From: WTKD01 sp965243525 | Lineage (GTDB): Bacteria; Spirochaetota; Spirochaetia; WTKD01 | DNA: 64,000 nt | Assembly (NCBI GenBank): GCA_965243525.1 | Contig: OZ251568.1 | Coordinates: 62,001-126,000 of the forward strand | Reading direction: 5' to 3' | Part shown: piece by piece, positions 61,938 through 64,000 of the stretch | Layout of the letters: each line of letters opens with the position of its first letter | Numbering within the stretch: position 1 is the stretch's first letter | Program-made: the position numbers and the translations under genes | The notes under the pieces: model-generated | The model's input: the letters and a program-made list of their open reading frames with translations, nothing else | What the model was told of the DNA's origin: nothing | The model's database searches: none

Positions 61938-63134
61938 TTATTCTTGATATATGTCGAGTTCTTGGTTTATATCGAGCTGAACCGAATTTTGACTGAAGTC
62001 AGCAAATCGAAATCGCCATAATCCATTCCTCGCGGTAACAACAAAAAAATCGTTTGTGTCGGTGAAATAATCGATTTGCAGTATTTCAACATTGCGCAAA
62101 GAAATAGGACGCCTTGCATCAACATACTGAGTAAATTCATCCGCTGGTATGTCTATATCTGTATAGACTCTGAAGAAAGCATCAGCATCGTTGTAGTTTC
62201 CAATCAATATGTAATTTGTTCCATTGAAGGGAAAAAGGGTTACTGAAGAGTAAAGGATTGCATCGGGATCGTATGGTGTTGCTTGCAGAGAGGTAATATT
62301 ATTGGCAGTTGCAACGGTGGTTGCAGGATTAATTGCAAGGAGCACGCCGTCATTTCTGTTATCGTTGTATGTACCTGCGGTAACCAAGACGTTTCCTCCA
62401 GAAGATAGAGCAATATCGCGATAATCTTTGACATTTATTTGATCGCCGTCTGCATCTTGGAGGATATTTATCTGTGTTAATTGGGCCGGAGAATTGGCGA
62501 GGTCGATGATATACAGAGCTGAATCTGAGATACTAAAAAATTTGTTGTTTGTAGCAAACACAGTTTTTTTCAATGCATTCGTAGTGCCAACCGATTGTTC
62601 AGCACCAGTTCCGGTGTTAATGCCATAAACTGCATACTCAAAGGTGGTATCAGATTGGGTGATTTTTAACACATAGATGGTTTGATTGAGTATTCCAAGA
62701 ATATGCGATATCTGTCCAGAAAATGGGGTAGCACCAGCTCCGTTCGGAATAAGGGTATTCTGTACTGCATTTGTTGGATCTGTTATCTTCAGCAAGTATG
62801 AATGTTGATTGCTGGTGTGAATTACCGATGTCCAGACTTCATCGTTTGCGGAGAGGTAGATATCTGCAATACGCCAATCTGCTGAAGTTATTTGTGTGGG
62901 AAGCCCGACTTCATCCCAAAGCTTTTGATCGACCGCTCGATAATACAAATTTCCAAATGAAGTAAAATAGTAATTGCCCATCTTCACAACACCCGAAAAC
63001 ATGTTTCCCTTGGGGAGGTTCGATTGTTCAATCTCTTGTGCAATTTCAATGGTTCGCAAGAGTCCAATATCTGAAACTGATTCACATCCAATGAGAACAA
63101 CTAATAGTACGCTGTATATGATGCATTTCTTCAT
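61938..63134 (-). CDS. Lipoprotein of unknown function, beta-rich
   Basis: 398 residues. The lipobox is L-I-G-C17. The mature part is a long run of strands with regular turns and Asp/Gly/Asn patterns, suggestive of a beta-propeller or similar fold, without a recognised family. It lies 9 bases after the outer-membrane-type gene, with which it forms a two-gene minus-strand unit. Confidence 0.75.
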   Translation of the reverse strand: MKKCIIYSVLLVVLIGCESVSDIGLLRTIEIAQEIEQSNLPKGNMFSGVVKMGNYYFTSFGNLYYRAVDQKLWDEVGLPTQITSADWRIADIYLSANDEVWTSVIHTSNQHSYLLKITDPTNAVQNTLIPNGAGATPFSGQISHILGILNQTIYVLKITQSDTTFEYAVYGINTGTGAEQSVGTTNALKKTVFATNNKFFSISDSALYIIDLANSPAQLTQINILQDADGDQINVKDYRDIALSSGGNVLVTAGTYNDNRNDGVLLAINPATTVATANNITSLQATPYDPDAILYSSVTLFPFNGTNYILIGNYNDADAFFRVYTDIDIPADEFTQYVDARRPISLRNVEILQIDYFTDTNDFFVVTARNGLWRFRFADFSQNSVQLDINQELDIYQE

Positions 63135-63143
63135 AAAATTTTC

Positions 63144-63758
63144 CTAAAACGTTATCGAGGCCATGATTGCAGGGGCTATTTGATGGTGCAGACGTGAATC
63201 TTCTGGAGGAGGATTTGGTCCAAAATAGGATTGAACAATGAGGGTATAGGCTGCACTTGCGCCAATTGCCCAGCGGCTTGTGAAATTCCACATAACTGCA
63301 GCACTAGAACGAATCATGAAATCTGTTTTATACAGCTCTTTGTAGGTCATGTTGTTTAATCCAAGACCAAATGTCACTGGAAATTCAACGGGTCCCAGTT
63401 GCGGTGAAATACCGACCTCCGCGAATAGAGAAAAATTATATATGGGAGTGCCGATCTCGCTTGCCGCAATAAAGAGTTGTACCCCCGCTCCAGCGAAGAG
63501 CAATGGAGTGATATAGATTCCCCATGTTCCACCAAGTGCACCACCCAAGGTCCACATGTGGTCAAAATTTTCTCCTGAGAAGGATTGATTCGCGAGGGGG
63601 ACAGTGAGTGCAAGGTAAAACGAGGCCCGCTGATCGCCTGATTCTCGATTCAAGGGGTTTGCAGATATCGCCGGAGCATCAGCCTCCTGAGCATGCATTG
63701 GCAAGGCAACAATACTCAAGAAAAATATACAAGTAATTAAGCAACTACGATAGTTCAT
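63144..63758 (-). CDS. Small outer-membrane-type beta-barrel protein
   Basis: 204 residues from the ATG at 63758; the longer open frame upstream lies in the divergent folD region. A signal peptide ends near P-M-H-A-Q. The mature part has alternating strands with Gly and aromatic residues (A-L-G-G-T-W-G-I-Y-I-T-P, F-G-L-G-L-N-N-M) and ends in a hydrophobic strand with terminal phenylalanine (M-A-S-I-T-F), the mark of Bam-assembled barrels. Probably an eight-stranded porin-like or OmpW-like protein; function unknown. Confidence 0.75.
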   Translation of the reverse strand: MNYRSCLITCIFFLSIVALPMHAQEADAPAISANPLNRESGDQRASFYLALTVPLANQSFSGENFDHMWTLGGALGGTWGIYITPLLFAGAGVQLFIAASEIGTPIYNFSLFAEVGISPQLGPVEFPVTFGLGLNNMTYKELYKTDFMIRSSAAVMWNFTSRWAIGASAAYTLIVQSYFGPNPPPEDSRLHHQIAPAIMASITF

Positions 63759-63813
63759 ATAGATACCCAAGTGTAACACATAGAATGTGGAGACGTACAG
63801 CAAGGGGTGATAT

Positions 63814-63842
63814 TTGCGAGTGCTTCTTGATTCTGCTAGTAT
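63814..63842 (+). promoter_or_regulatory. folD promoter
   Basis: TTGCGA (63814-63819), 17 bp, TAGTAT (63837-63842), ending 7 bp before the folD ATG. No Shine-Dalgarno sequence is present between them. Confidence 0.6.
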
Positions 63843-63849
63843 ACCGTAT

Positions 63850-64000
63850 ATGCAGAAACTTGATGGCAGAACACTGAGCGACCAACGTATTAATGCCCTC
63901 CAGCAACAGATCAACTTATCTGAAATACGCCCCCATCTTTCTGCCATCCTCGTCGGGGATAACCCTGCGAGCAAAACCTATATTCGTGCAAAATCACGCG
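63850..64000 (+). CDS. folD: Bifunctional methylenetetrahydrofolate dehydrogenase/cyclohydrolase, 5' part
   Basis: The first 50 codons are present and the window ends in frame. The opening M-Q-K-L-D-G-R-T-L-S and the block L-S-A-I-L-V-G-D-N-P-A-S-K-T-Y-I-R-A-K match the FolD N-terminus, with the catalytic Lys expected just past the edge. FolD interconverts 5,10-methylene- and 10-formyl-tetrahydrofolate. The ATG is SD-less and a promoter ends 7 bp before it. Confidence 0.85.
   Translation, partial: MQKLDGRTLSDQRINALQQQINLSEIRPHLSAILVGDNPASKTYIRAKSR

Overview
The window reads as a spirochaete chromosome segment, probably from the Spirochaetales (Treponema/Spirochaeta side; an Entomospira-like genome would fit but cannot be proven here). 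The strongest pointers are a V-type ATPase operon in the order E-DUF2764-A-B-D-I-K, the pair uvrA-lptD-like, many lipoproteins with relaxed spirochaetal lipoboxes, and GTG/TTG starts in tight operons. Base composition is moderately AT-rich throughout, with no obvious foreign island. No tRNA, rRNA, insertion sequence, integrase or CRISPR array was seen.

Layout. 1-4.4 kb: small lipoproteins, a two-domain PhnB/VOC protein, and an arsR-arsI pair. 4.5-7.9 kb: acetyl-CoA synthetase and a first GLUG-repeat lipoprotein. 8.0-13.9 kb, minus strand: branched-chain amino acid operon ilvB-ilvN-leuC-leuD-ilvD. 14.1-17.9 kb: polyprenyl diphosphate synthase, the vitamin B6 genes pdxS-pdxT, and divergent yggS (PLP homeostasis) with a small membrane protein. 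18.1-27.7 kb, minus strand: four consecutive GLUG-repeat surface proteins, the accessory part of the window, carrying tandem in-frame repeats, near-identical blocks shared between genes, and reused promoter and terminator cassettes. 27.8-28.2 kb: a small VOC protein that borrows the same promoter cassette.

28.4-33.7 kb: housekeeping run rluD-like, murI, rsgA, mutS2. 34.6-41.7 kb: V-ATPase operon behind a near-consensus promoter. 41.7-53.2 kb: TPR protein, uvrA, LptD-like outer-membrane protein, phoH-ybeY-corC, and a large exported TPR protein. 53.2-61.9 kb: glycolysis genes gap-pgk-tpiA followed by secG, a hypothetical, a J-domain protein, a SurA/PrsA-like isomerase, nusB, map, an HtrA-type protease and a phosphoribosyltransferase. 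61.9-63.8 kb, minus strand: a lipoprotein and a small outer-membrane-type protein. The window ends inside folD.

The most interesting signals are: (i) the modular GLUG family, built from eight copies of a cap-repeats-cap module in one-, two- and three-module proteins, two of which have lost the lipobox cysteine; (ii) five genes whose -10 box lies only 6-8 bp before an ATG without a Shine-Dalgarno sequence, suggesting leaderless mRNAs; and (iii) a SAP-like helix-loop-helix near the N-terminus of the exported LptD-like protein. All functional statements are from reading motifs by eye; no database search was run.
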